From NCBI RefSeq assembly GCF_030719215.1, contig NZ_CP120983.1, positions 2,170,001 through 2,234,000 on the forward strand: a stretch of 64,000 nucleotides of DNA, in the 5' to 3' direction. Positions 53,133 through 61,462 of this stretch are shown piece by piece. Made by a program: the position numbers and the translations under genes. Each line of letters begins with the position of its first letter. The first letter of the stretch is position 1. The notes beneath the pieces were generated by a model. It saw only the letters and a program-made list of their open reading frames with translations. It ran no database searches and was not told where the DNA came from. The DNA is from Streptomyces sp. Alt3 (GTDB lineage Bacteria; Actinomycetota; Actinomycetes; Streptomycetales; Streptomycetaceae).

Positions 53133-53516
53133 TCAGGCGGCGACGACATCCACCGCTTCCGCGGGCGCCTTGATGGTCACCCGTCCGGTCGGTACGCCGG
53201 CGACCGACGCAACGGAGACGGAGTTGAGCATCGGGCGTACTGGTACAGGCACCGCATCACTGGCTGCTGCCGACTCGGCCAGCTCTGCCAGCGACAGTTC
53301 ATCGCTCACTTCACGCATGAGCTCGGACATCCGTACGTCCAGCGCGTCGCAAATGGCGGAGAGCAGTTCGGAGGATGCCTCCTTCTGCCCCCGCTCCACC
53401 TCGGAGAGATAGCCGAGCGAGACTCGGGCGGACGAGGAGACTTCGCGCAGAGTACGGCCTTGGCGCTGGCGCTGCCGACGCAGCACGTCACCAAGCAGGC
53501 GACGGAGCAGAATCAT
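53133..53516 (-). CDS. clgR: XRE-family regulator ClgR
   Basis: A 127-residue regulator. '[39 protein letters not shown]' is the characteristic ClgR helix-turn-helix; ClgR activates clp protease and related genes in actinobacteria. The protein ends in Val-Val-Ala-Ala, and a C-terminal Ala-Ala is the type of tag recognised by ClpP1P2 in Streptomyces. ATG 53516 is chosen because GGAGGGAG precedes it. It lies 109 bases after cinA and is followed by a very strong terminator. Confidence 0.9.
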   Translation of the reverse strand: MILLRRLLGDVLRRQRQRQGRTLREVSSSARVSLGYLSEVERGQKEASSELLSAICDALDVRMSELMREVSDELSLAELAESAAASDAVPVPVRPMLNSVSVASVAGVPTGRVTIKAPAEAVDVVAA

Positions 53517-53625
53517 CGGTGGCTCCCTCCTCGGACCGCGTAGCCGCATCCTTCACGCCCCACCGTACCGCCTTGCGCTGCGGCCGTGCGGGGAGCGATG
53601 TCGTGTTCACTCAGGGCTGCAAACA

Positions 53626-54138
53626 TCAATTCCCCCCGTTCTGTTCCGTATCCTGTGCCCTCGCATATTCGCCGAGTTCGCCGGAGAGCAGCTCGAGCAG
53701 GCTCCGTACGCTCTCCTTACGGATGTCCGCCCGCCCGCCGTTCAACCTCAGCTCGGCGACTTTCCGTACCCCACGCGGCCCGGAAACGGCGACGAAGACG
53801 GTTCCGACGGCCTTGCCGTCCTGGGGCTCCGGGCCCGCGACTCCGGTGGTCGAGACGCCCCAGTCCGCGTCGAGGACCCGGCGCACGCCCGAGGCCATCG
53901 CCTCGGCGACGGAGGGGTCCACCGCTCCGCGCTCGTCCAGAAGTGCGCCGTCGACGCCCAGCACGTCCCGCTTCAGGGGTGTGGCATAGGCCGTGACCGA
54001 CCCGCGGAAACACTGCGAGGCCCCTGGTACGTCGGTGAGCTCGGCGGCCACCAGGCCACCGGTGAGGGACTCGGCGACCGCGAGCGTCTCACCTCGCTCC
54101 TGGAGCTGCCGCAGCACCCGGGCCGCCGCGGACGTCAC
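53626..54138 (-). CDS. cinA: CinA C-terminal-domain protein (nicotinamide-nucleotide amidase type)
   Basis: A 170-residue stand-alone CinA/PncC domain: 'TLAVAESLTGGLVAAELTDVPGASQCFRGSVTAYATPLKRDVLGV', 'SVAEAMASGVRRVLDADWGVSTTGVAGPEP' and 'KAVGTVFVAVSG'. The family deamidates NMN in pyridine-nucleotide recycling. The N-terminal CinA domain is absent, as in other Streptomyces. GTG 54138 overlaps the pgsA stop (GTGA) and follows GGAGGCGGAG, so it is translationally coupled to pgsA. Confidence 0.9.
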   Translation of the reverse strand: MTSAAARVLRQLQERGETLAVAESLTGGLVAAELTDVPGASQCFRGSVTAYATPLKRDVLGVDGALLDERGAVDPSVAEAMASGVRRVLDADWGVSTTGVAGPEPQDGKAVGTVFVAVSGPRGVRKVAELRLNGGRADIRKESVRSLLELLSGELGEYARAQDTEQNGGN

Positions 54139-54989
54139 CGCTCCGCCTCCGTGGTGCCCCGGCCACCCGCCACGCGCTCCCCGACGGGTTCCCCGAGCTG
54201 TTCCCCGAGAGACTCCGCGGCCGGCTCGACGACCGGCTCCACGACGCCCTCGGCCGCACCGTGTACCTCGTCCGTGGCGCACTGCCCACCGGTGGCGCCC
54301 TCCACGTCCGCGGCCATCGCGACGGCTTCCATGGCCGCGGCCCGCTCCGCCGCAAGACCGCGCCGGCGCAGGACGACGGCCTGGCGTACGTAGTCGAGAC
54401 CGGTGACGACCGTCAGCACGACCGCGGCCATCATCACCCAGAAGCGCAAGGTTGCCAGGGGGCCCGTCAGCGCCAGGACGTACATGCCCACGGCGATGCC
54501 CTGGGCCAGTGTCTTGACCTTGCCGCCGCGGCTGGCCGGGATCACCGAGTGCCGGATGACCCAGAAGCGCATGAGCGTGATGCCGAGCTCACGGAAGAGG
54601 ATCACGCCGGTGATCCACCAGGGCAGATCCCCCAGCGAGGAGAGACAGATCAGGGCCGCGCCCATGATCGCCTTGTCCGCTATCGGGTCCGCGATCTTCC
54701 CGAAATCGGTGACCAGGTTGTACGTACGTGCCAGATGGCCGTCGAACACATCGGTGATCATCGCGACGGCGAAGGCCGCCCAGGCGAACGACCGCCATAC
54801 CGGGTCGTAGCCGCCGTCGTGCAGGAGCAGCATGACGAAGCCCGGGACGAGCAGCAGTCGCACCATCGTGAGGATGTTCGCGATGTTCCACAGGCCGGCC
54901 TGGTTGACGGCCGCCGCGCCCAGCTTGCCGCCGCGGTGCGCCGGCGTCGCGCCGGAGCCGCCCGCCGCGGATGCCGGGGCTCCCGTCAT
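54135..54989 (-). CDS. pgsA: CDP-alcohol phosphatidyltransferase, PgsA type
   Basis: A 284-residue membrane enzyme. The CDP-alcohol motif D-G-x2-A-R-x8-G-x3-D-x3-D is complete in '[27 protein letters not shown]' (about residues 80-106). It likely makes phosphatidylglycerol phosphate from CDP-diacylglycerol. It has about five membrane helices and an unusually long acidic, Glu/Ala-rich C-terminal tail of some 60 residues. The ATG overlaps the rimO stop (ATGA), and its own stop overlaps the cinA start. Confidence 0.92.
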   Translation of the reverse strand: MTGAPASAAGGSGATPAHRGGKLGAAAVNQAGLWNIANILTMVRLLLVPGFVMLLLHDGGYDPVWRSFAWAAFAVAMITDVFDGHLARTYNLVTDFGKIADPIADKAIMGAALICLSSLGDLPWWITGVILFRELGITLMRFWVIRHSVIPASRGGKVKTLAQGIAVGMYVLALTGPLATLRFWVMMAAVVLTVVTGLDYVRQAVVLRRRGLAAERAAAMEAVAMAADVEGATGGQCATDEVHGAAEGVVEPVVEPAAESLGEQLGEPVGERVAGGRGTTEAER

Positions 54990-56464
54990 CTGGCTGCCTC
55001 CGCAAGCTCGTGGTGTTCGGCCACGAGGTCCACTCCCTCGGTGCCCACTGCCTTCGCTTCGACCATAAGGCCCGGCACGAGCCCTTCGCGTGTGGTGAAG
55101 ACGACCTGGCCGTCCGTTTCGGGAGCCTGATGGGCGGCTCGGCCCACCGCCACGGGTCCGTCCTCCTCGTCCTCGACGGACTCGACGAGGACCTGGAGGG
55201 TCTCGCCGACCCGCTCCTCCGCGCGCTGCGAGGTCAGTTCCTCGGCCAGCTGGGAGATGTGCGCGAGGCGCTCCGCGATGACGTCGGCGTCCAGCTTGTT
55301 CTCGTAACCGACCGCCTCCGTGCCGTCCTCGTCGGAGTAACCGAAGACCCCGATGGCGTCCAGGCGCGCGCCGGTGAGGAAGCGTTCCAGCTCCGCCACG
55401 TCGGCTTCCGTCTCACCGGGGAATCCCACGATGAAGTTCGACCGCGCACCGGCCTGCGGAGCCTTCGACCGAATGGTGTCCAGGAGCTCGAGGAAGCGGT
55501 CCGTGTCCCCGAACCTGCGCATCGACCGCAGCACCTTGGGAGCGGAGTGCTGGAAGGAGAGGTCGAAGTAGGGGGCGACCTTGGGCGTCGAGGTGAGGAC
55601 GTCGATCAGCCCGGGCCGCATCTCGGCGGGCTGGAGGTAGCTGACGCGGATCCGCTCGATCCCGTCGACGTCGGCGAGCTCGGGCAGCAGGGTCTCCAGG
55701 AGCCTGATGTCCCCGAGGTCCTTGCCGTACGAGGTGTTGTTCTCGGAGACGAGCATGACCTCCTTGACGCCCTGCTCGGCGAGCCAGCGCGTCTCCCCCA
55801 GGACGTCCGAGGGGCGGCGGGAGACGAAGGAACCACGGAAGGAGGGGATGGCGCAGAAGGAGCAGCGACGGTCGCAGCCGGAGGCGAGCTTCACCGAGGC
55901 GACCGGGCTGGTCCCCAGCCTGCGGCGCAGCGGCGCGCGCGGCCCGGAGACCGGCGCGATCCCTTCCGGAAGGTCCGCGGGGGCCGGCGTGATCTCCTGG
56001 GCGTGCCCCGGCAGCGCGACTGCGGCGTTCTGCCGCTCGGCCGGGCTGATCGGGAGCAGCTTGCGCCGGTCGCGCGGGGTGTGGGAGGCGTGGATGCCCC
56101 CGTTGAGGATGGTCTGCAGGCGGTCGGAGATGTCGGCGTAGTCGTCGAATCCGAGGACACCGTCCGCTTCCGGCAGCGCCTCGGCGAGATCCTTGCCGTA
56201 GCGCTCGGCCATGCAGCCGACGGCCACGACGGCCTGGGTTCTGCCGTGATCCTTCAGATCGTTGGCTTCGAGCAGGGCGTCGACCGAGTCCTTCTTGGCG
56301 GCTTCGACGAACCCACAGGTGTTGACTACGGCGACATCAGCGTCCGTGGCGTTCTCGACGAGGTCCCAGCCGTCCGCTGCCAAGCGGCCTGCGAGCTCCT
56401 CCGAGTCCACCTCGTTACGGGCGCAGCCAAGAGTGACAAGGGCGACGGTACGGCGTTCGGGCAT
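54986..56464 (-). CDS. rimO: Ribosomal protein S12 methylthiotransferase
   Basis: A 492-residue radical-SAM enzyme that methylthiolates an Asp of ribosomal protein S12. The N-terminal domain has '[14 protein letters not shown]' and '[20 protein letters not shown]', distinctive for RimO. The radical-SAM motif is '[16 protein letters not shown]' near residue 184, and a C-terminal TRAM domain follows. ATG 56464 suits the family start although no ribosome site is visible. It is coupled to pgsA by a four-base overlap. A MiaB paralogue lies in the same window at 26.2-27.7 kb. Confidence 0.94.
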   Translation of the reverse strand: MPERRTVALVTLGCARNEVDSEELAGRLAADGWDLVENATDADVAVVNTCGFVEAAKKDSVDALLEANDLKDHGRTQAVVAVGCMAERYGKDLAEALPEADGVLGFDDYADISDRLQTILNGGIHASHTPRDRRKLLPISPAERQNAAVALPGHAQEITPAPADLPEGIAPVSGPRAPLRRRLGTSPVASVKLASGCDRRCSFCAIPSFRGSFVSRRPSDVLGETRWLAEQGVKEVMLVSENNTSYGKDLGDIRLLETLLPELADVDGIERIRVSYLQPAEMRPGLIDVLTSTPKVAPYFDLSFQHSAPKVLRSMRRFGDTDRFLELLDTIRSKAPQAGARSNFIVGFPGETEADVAELERFLTGARLDAIGVFGYSDEDGTEAVGYENKLDADVIAERLAHISQLAEELTSQRAEERVGETLQVLVESVEDEEDGPVAVGRAAHQAPETDGQVVFTTREGLVPGLMVEAKAVGTEGVDLVAEHHELAEAAR

Positions 56465-56631
56465 GGGCTCAAGACTACTTTGTCCCGGCACTCGCCCTAC
56501 CTAGCAGGGTTCACCGCTACGGGGAGTGACCGAACGGCGGGTGCAGCGGGGAAAACGGCAGGACAACGACAACGGTGCGTGTCCGGCGCTTCTGCCGGGC
56601 ACACACCGTCGGGAAGGCATGGGCGGAGAGG

Positions 56632-57432
56632 TCAGCCGACCTCGGGGTCACCCTTGGTGTACGAGAGCCGTTCGACCTGACCGGATTCGAACTCGTCGTC
56701 GACCTTCTTGCCGTTCACGAAGAGATCGATCGCTCCGGCGTCGCCGAGCACGAGGTCGACCCGCTCCTTGTCCTGGAAGGTCTTGGAGTCGCCCTTGTTC
56801 AGCAGGCCGTCGAAGAGCAGCCGCCCGTTGTGGTCCTTGGCGGAGATCCAGCTCCTGCCCTCGGTGGCGCTGAGCCTGACCGTCACCTTGTCCCGCGGAG
56901 CTGCGGCGATGACGCTCTCGGAGGGCGCCGGCTTGGGGTCGGCGGGCTTGGTCGTGGCGGGCTTGGTCGTGGTCTTGTCGGGGGTCGAGCCTTCGGCCAC
57001 CTGTGCCGAGCCAGAACCCTCGTCCTCACCGTTGAAGAGCGTGAAGCCGACGAATCCGACCACGGCGACGATCGCGGCGACCATGGCCGCGGTCCAGTTG
57101 GGCCGACGGGGTTCGGAGCGGATCCGCTCCGCCTCGAACAGCGGTGCCGCCGGTGTGGGAGCGGGACGGCCACCGTGCTCGGCGTCGAACTCCGCGATCA
57201 GCGGATCGGGGTCGAGCCGGACGGCGCGGGCGAACATGCGGATGTGGCCGCGGGCGTAGACGTCGCCGCCGGAGCGGGAGAAGTCGTCCTCCTCGATCGC
57301 GTGCACGATGGGGATGCGCACCCGGGTTGAGCTGCTGACTTCCTCGACCGTCAGACCCGCGGCGATGCGGGCCTGCTGAAGCGCGCGACCGATCGAAGGC
57401 CGGTCGTCTTCGGGGGAGTTGCCGATGGACAC
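56632..57432 (-). CDS. RodZ-like membrane protein with HTH domain
   Basis: A 266-residue protein. An N-terminal helix-turn-helix ('SIGRALQQARIAAGLTVEEVSSSTRVRIPIVHAIEEDDFSRSGGDVYARGHIRMFARAV') is followed by one membrane helix (about 115-135), a Thr/Lys/Pro-rich linker and a C-terminal beta domain of DUF4115 type ('VTVRLSATEGRSWISAKDHNGRLLFDG'). This is the RodZ layout. In rods RodZ anchors MreB; in Streptomyces the partner is less clear. GTG 57432 with GAAAGGCG upstream is preferred to 57459. It lies between ftsK and rimO. Confidence 0.88.
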   Translation of the reverse strand: MSIGNSPEDDRPSIGRALQQARIAAGLTVEEVSSSTRVRIPIVHAIEEDDFSRSGGDVYARGHIRMFARAVRLDPDPLIAEFDAEHGGRPAPTPAAPLFEAERIRSEPRRPNWTAAMVAAIVAVVGFVGFTLFNGEDEGSGSAQVAEGSTPDKTTTKPATTKPADPKPAPSESVIAAAPRDKVTVRLSATEGRSWISAKDHNGRLLFDGLLNKGDSKTFQDKERVDLVLGDAGAIDLFVNGKKVDDEFESGQVERLSYTKGDPEVG

Positions 57433-57646
57433 GGGGGGCGCCTTTCGAGCGTGAGCCACCTGCTGGATGTTCAGTCTAGGGGTGGTACGAAAGGGTGGGG
57501 CAACCGGGAGCGACGACTTTGTACGCCATCGGGATCGCCGGTCAGCCCCTCGGGCAGGACGGTGGACGGAGCACCGGACGGATCATCCCGCTGCTCCTTT
57601 CTTCAACTTGACGTACGGCCGGGCGAAACGGTTGCCCACAAAACTC

Positions 57647-60427
57647 TTACGAAGCGGTTTCCCCACGGATGACGGCCAGCACTCCGTCGAGTTCGTCCGG
57701 CTTCACCATGACATCGCGGGCCTTGGAACCCTCGCTGGGACCCACGATGTTGCGTGACTCCATCAGGTCCATCAGCCGACCGGCCTTGGCGAAGCCGACC
57801 CGCAGCTTGCGCTGCAGCATCGACGTCGAGCCGAACTGCGTGGACACGACCAGTTCGGCCGCCTGGCAGAGCAGATCGAGGTCGTCGCCGATGTCCTCGT
57901 CGATCTCCTTCTTCTGCTTGGTGCCGACGACCACGTCCTCGCGGAAGACCGGCGCCATCTGATCCTTGCAGTGCTGGACGACGGCCGCGACCTCGTCCTC
58001 GGTGACGAAGGCCCCCTGCATGCGGGTCGGCTTGTTCGCCCCCATCGGCAGGAACAGACCGTCACCCTTTCCGATGAGCTTTTCGGCTCCTGGCTGGTCG
58101 AGGATGACCCGGCTGTCGGCGAGCGACGAGGTGGCGAAGGCGAGCCGGGACGGCACATTGGCCTTGATCAGGCCCGTGACGACGTCGACCGAGGGCCGCT
58201 GCGTGGCTAGCACCAGGTGGATGCCGGCGGCGCGCGCCAGCTGGGTGATCCGGACGATGGAGTCCTCGACGTCCCGCGGGGCCACCATCATGAGGTCCGC
58301 CAGCTCGTCGACGATCACCAGGAGGTACGGGTAGGGCGACAGCTCCCGCTCGCTCCCCTCCGGGGCCTTGGCCTTGCCGGTGCGTACCGCGTGATTGAAG
58401 TCGTCGATGTGCCGGAAGCCGTAGGCCGCGAGGTCGTCGTAGCGCAGGTCCATCTCCCGCACGACCCACTGGAGCGCCTCGGCGGCCTTCTTCGGGTTGG
58501 TGATGATGGGAGTGATGAGGTGCGGGATGCCCTCGTACGCGGTGAGCTCGACCCGCTTCGGGTCGACCAGCACCATGCGCACGTCCTCCGGCGTCGCCCG
58601 CACCATGACCGAGGTGATCAGGCAGTTGATGCAGGAGGACTTGCCGGAGCCGGTCGCACCGGCGACCAGGACGTGCGGCATGTTCGCCAGGTTGGCCATC
58701 TCGTAGCCGCCCTCGACGTTCTTGCCGAGCGCGACGAGCATGGGGTGATCGTCCTCGGCCGCGTCGGCCAGGCGCAGGACGTCACCGAGATTGACCATCT
58801 CCCGGTCGGAGTTGGGGATCTCGATACCGACGGCGGACTTGCCGGGGATCGGGGAGATGATCCGGACGTCCGGGCTGGCGACCGCGTAGGCGATGTTCTT
58901 GGTGAGGGCGGTGATCCGCTCGACCTTGACGGCGGGCCCGAGCTCCACCTCGTACCGGGTGACGGTCGGGCCACGGGTGAAACCGGTGACGGCCGCGTCG
59001 ACCTTGAACTCGGTGAAGACCGTGGTCAGTGAGGCGACGACCGCGTCGTTGGCGGCACTGCGCGTCTTGCCGGGACCACCGCGCTCCAGCAGGTCCAGCG
59101 AGGGGAGCGAGTAGGTGATGTCGCCGGAGAGCTGGAGCTGCTCGGCACGGGTGGGGAGCGACTCGGACCGCTCGGGTGCCGGCTTCGTCAGATCGGGGAC
59201 GCCACCGGAGGACGAGGCGCCCTTCTCCGCTCCCCCGCCGCCGGACACCGCCTTCCCGGCCGAGCGCGCACCGGGGACCGGGGTCCCGGTCCGTTCCCGG
59301 TCCCGGTCCGTGGAGACACCCTGGGTCAGATCCGCGACGACCGGCGACGGGGGCATCCCGTTGAGCACGGCCCCGTCGAGTGCGGCAGCGGCGGCTGCCG
59401 CGACGTCGACGGCGTCCATGGAGCGGTTCATCGCGGGCTGTGCGGACGGCCTGCGAGGGCGGCGGCGCTTGGCCAGCGCCTCTCCCTCGGCCTGATCGGG
59501 GTCGTGTACGCCGTCCGCCTCCGAGCGGCGCCCCGGGGAACGCCGTGAACGCTCGGGCAGCGCTTCACGCCACTGCTCCTCGTACCGCTCGTCGTCGCTC
59601 CCGTCCTCCTCGCCCGGTACCTCCACCGGGTCGAGGATGCCGAGCCTGACGCCCAGCTGCCGCAGCCGGCGGGGGATGGCGTTGACCGGGGTCGCGGTGA
59701 CGACGAGGAGTCCGAACACGGTCAGCAGCAGGAGCAGCGGTACGGCGAGGACCTCGCCCATCATGAAGACGAGGGGCTGCGAGGCGCCCCAGCCGATGAG
59801 CCCGCCCGCGTCGTGCATGGCACCGGTGCCGTCCTCGCGGCCCGGCGACCCGCAGGCGATGTGGACCTGGCCGAGCACTCCGACGACGAGCGCGGAGAGC
59901 CCGATGACGATACGGCCGTTGGCCTCGGGCTTCTCCGGGTAGAGGATCAGCCGCACGGCCACGGCGCCCAGCAGTATCGGCACCAGCAGATCGAGCCGGC
60001 CGAACGCGCCGGTCACGAGCATCTCGACGAGGTCGCCGACGGGGCCCTTGAGGTGCGACCACGTGCCCGCCGCCACGACGAGTGCGAGGCCGAGGAGGAG
60101 CAGGGCGAGTCCGTCCTTGCGGTGGGCCGGGTCAAGTCCCTTCGCACCGCGCCCTATGGAGCGGAACACCGCCCCGACTCCGTGCGCGGTGCCGAGCCAC
60201 AGCGCGCGCACGAGCCTGTACACGCCTCCAGTGGGGGACGGCGCGGGCTTCGGCGCGGGCTTCTTCGCCGCGGCCTTCCTCGCGGGCGCCTTCCTGCCGG
60301 GCGCTGCCTTCTTCGCAGCCGCCTTCTTGGCGGGCGCGGCTTTCTTCGCCGGTCCTTGCGTACGGCCGGCACCCTTCGCGGTGCCCGCCGTGCCCAGGGA
60401 ACCCTTGCCGGACGTACGTGAGGCCAT
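57647..60427 (-). CDS. ftsK: DNA translocase FtsK
   Basis: A 926-residue septal DNA pump. The N-terminus (residues 1-65) is a Lys/Ala/Pro-rich basic tail resembling histone H1, followed by four membrane helices (about 95-230), a variable linker, then the motor with Walker A 'VAGATGSGKSSCIN' near residue 590, Walker B 'LLVIVDELADLMM' and 'LATQRPSVDVVTGLIKANVPSRLAF'. The C-terminal gamma domain ('AAELVVSTQFGSTSMLQRKLRVGFAKAGRLMD') reads polarity sequences. ATG 60427 is chosen because the conserved tail begins there. Confidence 0.95.
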   Translation of the reverse strand: MASRTSGKGSLGTAGTAKGAGRTQGPAKKAAPAKKAAAKKAAPGRKAPARKAAAKKPAPKPAPSPTGGVYRLVRALWLGTAHGVGAVFRSIGRGAKGLDPAHRKDGLALLLLGLALVVAAGTWSHLKGPVGDLVEMLVTGAFGRLDLLVPILLGAVAVRLILYPEKPEANGRIVIGLSALVVGVLGQVHIACGSPGREDGTGAMHDAGGLIGWGASQPLVFMMGEVLAVPLLLLLTVFGLLVVTATPVNAIPRRLRQLGVRLGILDPVEVPGEEDGSDDERYEEQWREALPERSRRSPGRRSEADGVHDPDQAEGEALAKRRRPRRPSAQPAMNRSMDAVDVAAAAAAALDGAVLNGMPPSPVVADLTQGVSTDRDRERTGTPVPGARSAGKAVSGGGGAEKGASSSGGVPDLTKPAPERSESLPTRAEQLQLSGDITYSLPSLDLLERGGPGKTRSAANDAVVASLTTVFTEFKVDAAVTGFTRGPTVTRYEVELGPAVKVERITALTKNIAYAVASPDVRIISPIPGKSAVGIEIPNSDREMVNLGDVLRLADAAEDDHPMLVALGKNVEGGYEMANLANMPHVLVAGATGSGKSSCINCLITSVMVRATPEDVRMVLVDPKRVELTAYEGIPHLITPIITNPKKAAEALQWVVREMDLRYDDLAAYGFRHIDDFNHAVRTGKAKAPEGSERELSPYPYLLVIVDELADLMMVAPRDVEDSIVRITQLARAAGIHLVLATQRPSVDVVTGLIKANVPSRLAFATSSLADSRVILDQPGAEKLIGKGDGLFLPMGANKPTRMQGAFVTEDEVAAVVQHCKDQMAPVFREDVVVGTKQKKEIDEDIGDDLDLLCQAAELVVSTQFGSTSMLQRKLRVGFAKAGRLMDLMESRNIVGPSEGSKARDVMVKPDELDGVLAVIRGETAS

Positions 60428-60537
60428 GTGACTGAGGTTACCGGTGCTTACGCCGGTGGACACGTGTGCCCACTGCTTCACCCGTCCGTGTCGCCCTTGT
60501 GCGGGCGCCGAACTGACGCCCCTTCAGTCGGGGCAGG

Positions 60538-61218
60538 TCAGCTCTGCGAGGGAAGCGTGGCCGCGGAACCGCCCGCGCCCGGTTCCAGCGCGTCGAGGGC
60601 TCGACGCAGTCCGGTGAGCTTGCGCTCGAGATGCGCCGCGGTGGCCACGGCTGCCGCGTCCGCGGACTCGTCGTCCAACTGCTTGGAGAGGGCCTCCGCC
60701 TGCTCCTCGACCGCGGCGAGCCGCGCCGAGAGCTCGGCGAGCAGACCGGCCGGCTCCTTCTCGTCGACGCCCTGATGAGGGCCGCCCTCGAGCTGAAGCC
60801 TCAGGAGCGCCGCCTGTTCCCGCAGCTGGCAGTTCTTCATGTACAGCTCGACGAAGACCGAGACCTTGGCGCGCAGCACCCAGGGATCGAAGGGCTTCGA
60901 GATGTAGTCCACCGCTCCCGCCGCGTAACCCCGGAAGGTGTGATGCGGGCCGTGGTTGATCGCGGTCAGGAAGATGATCGGGATGTCCCGGGTCCGCTCC
61001 CGCCGCTTGATGTGCGCAGCCGTCTCGAACCCATCCATACCGGGCATCTGGACATCCAGCAGGATGACCGCGAAATCGTCTGTGAGCAGCGCCTTGAGCG
61101 CCTCCTCCCCTGACGATGCCCGGACCAGTGTCTGATCGAGCGCAGAGAGGATGGCCTCCAGCGCCAGCAGATTCTCCGGCCGGTCATCGACCAGGAGGAT
61201 CTTGGCCTTCTGCACCAT
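60538..61218 (-). CDS. osaB: Response regulator OsaB (receiver plus coiled coil)
   Basis: A 226-residue regulator without a DNA-binding domain. The receiver (residues 5-120) has 'LLVDDRPENLLALEAIL', phosphoacceptor Asp in 'VILLDVQMPGMDGFETA' and Lys in 'YISKPFDPWVLR'. The C-terminal 90 residues are helical and coiled-coil-like ('LLAELSARLAAVEEQAEALSKQLDDESAD'). ATG 61218 follows GAGGAGGG. Next to the hybrid kinase it matches OsaB, needed for osmoadaptation in S. coelicolor. Confidence 0.9.
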   Translation of the reverse strand: MVQKAKILLVDDRPENLLALEAILSALDQTLVRASSGEEALKALLTDDFAVILLDVQMPGMDGFETAAHIKRRERTRDIPIIFLTAINHGPHHTFRGYAAGAVDYISKPFDPWVLRAKVSVFVELYMKNCQLREQAALLRLQLEGGPHQGVDEKEPAGLLAELSARLAAVEEQAEALSKQLDDESADAAAVATAAHLERKLTGLRRALDALEPGAGGSAATLPSQS

Positions 61219-61462
61219 GGCCCGCCCTCCTCGCCCCGGAATCGCACCGGGTGCCGCCCCAGGGGACGACTCCCTTACGCCGTCCGTCCTTGTGCCGGTC
61301 ATGGTAGCTGCACCCCGCCCGTCACCACACCCTGTCACCGCGATGTCACTGTGCACATAGCGAAAACGCGGTCGAAGACCAGAAGGTTCCCCGGAATCCG
61401 CCCACTCACACCCTCCAGGGCACAGCCCGCCGGCGGATTCCGGCGAGCAGCTCCCCGCACGG

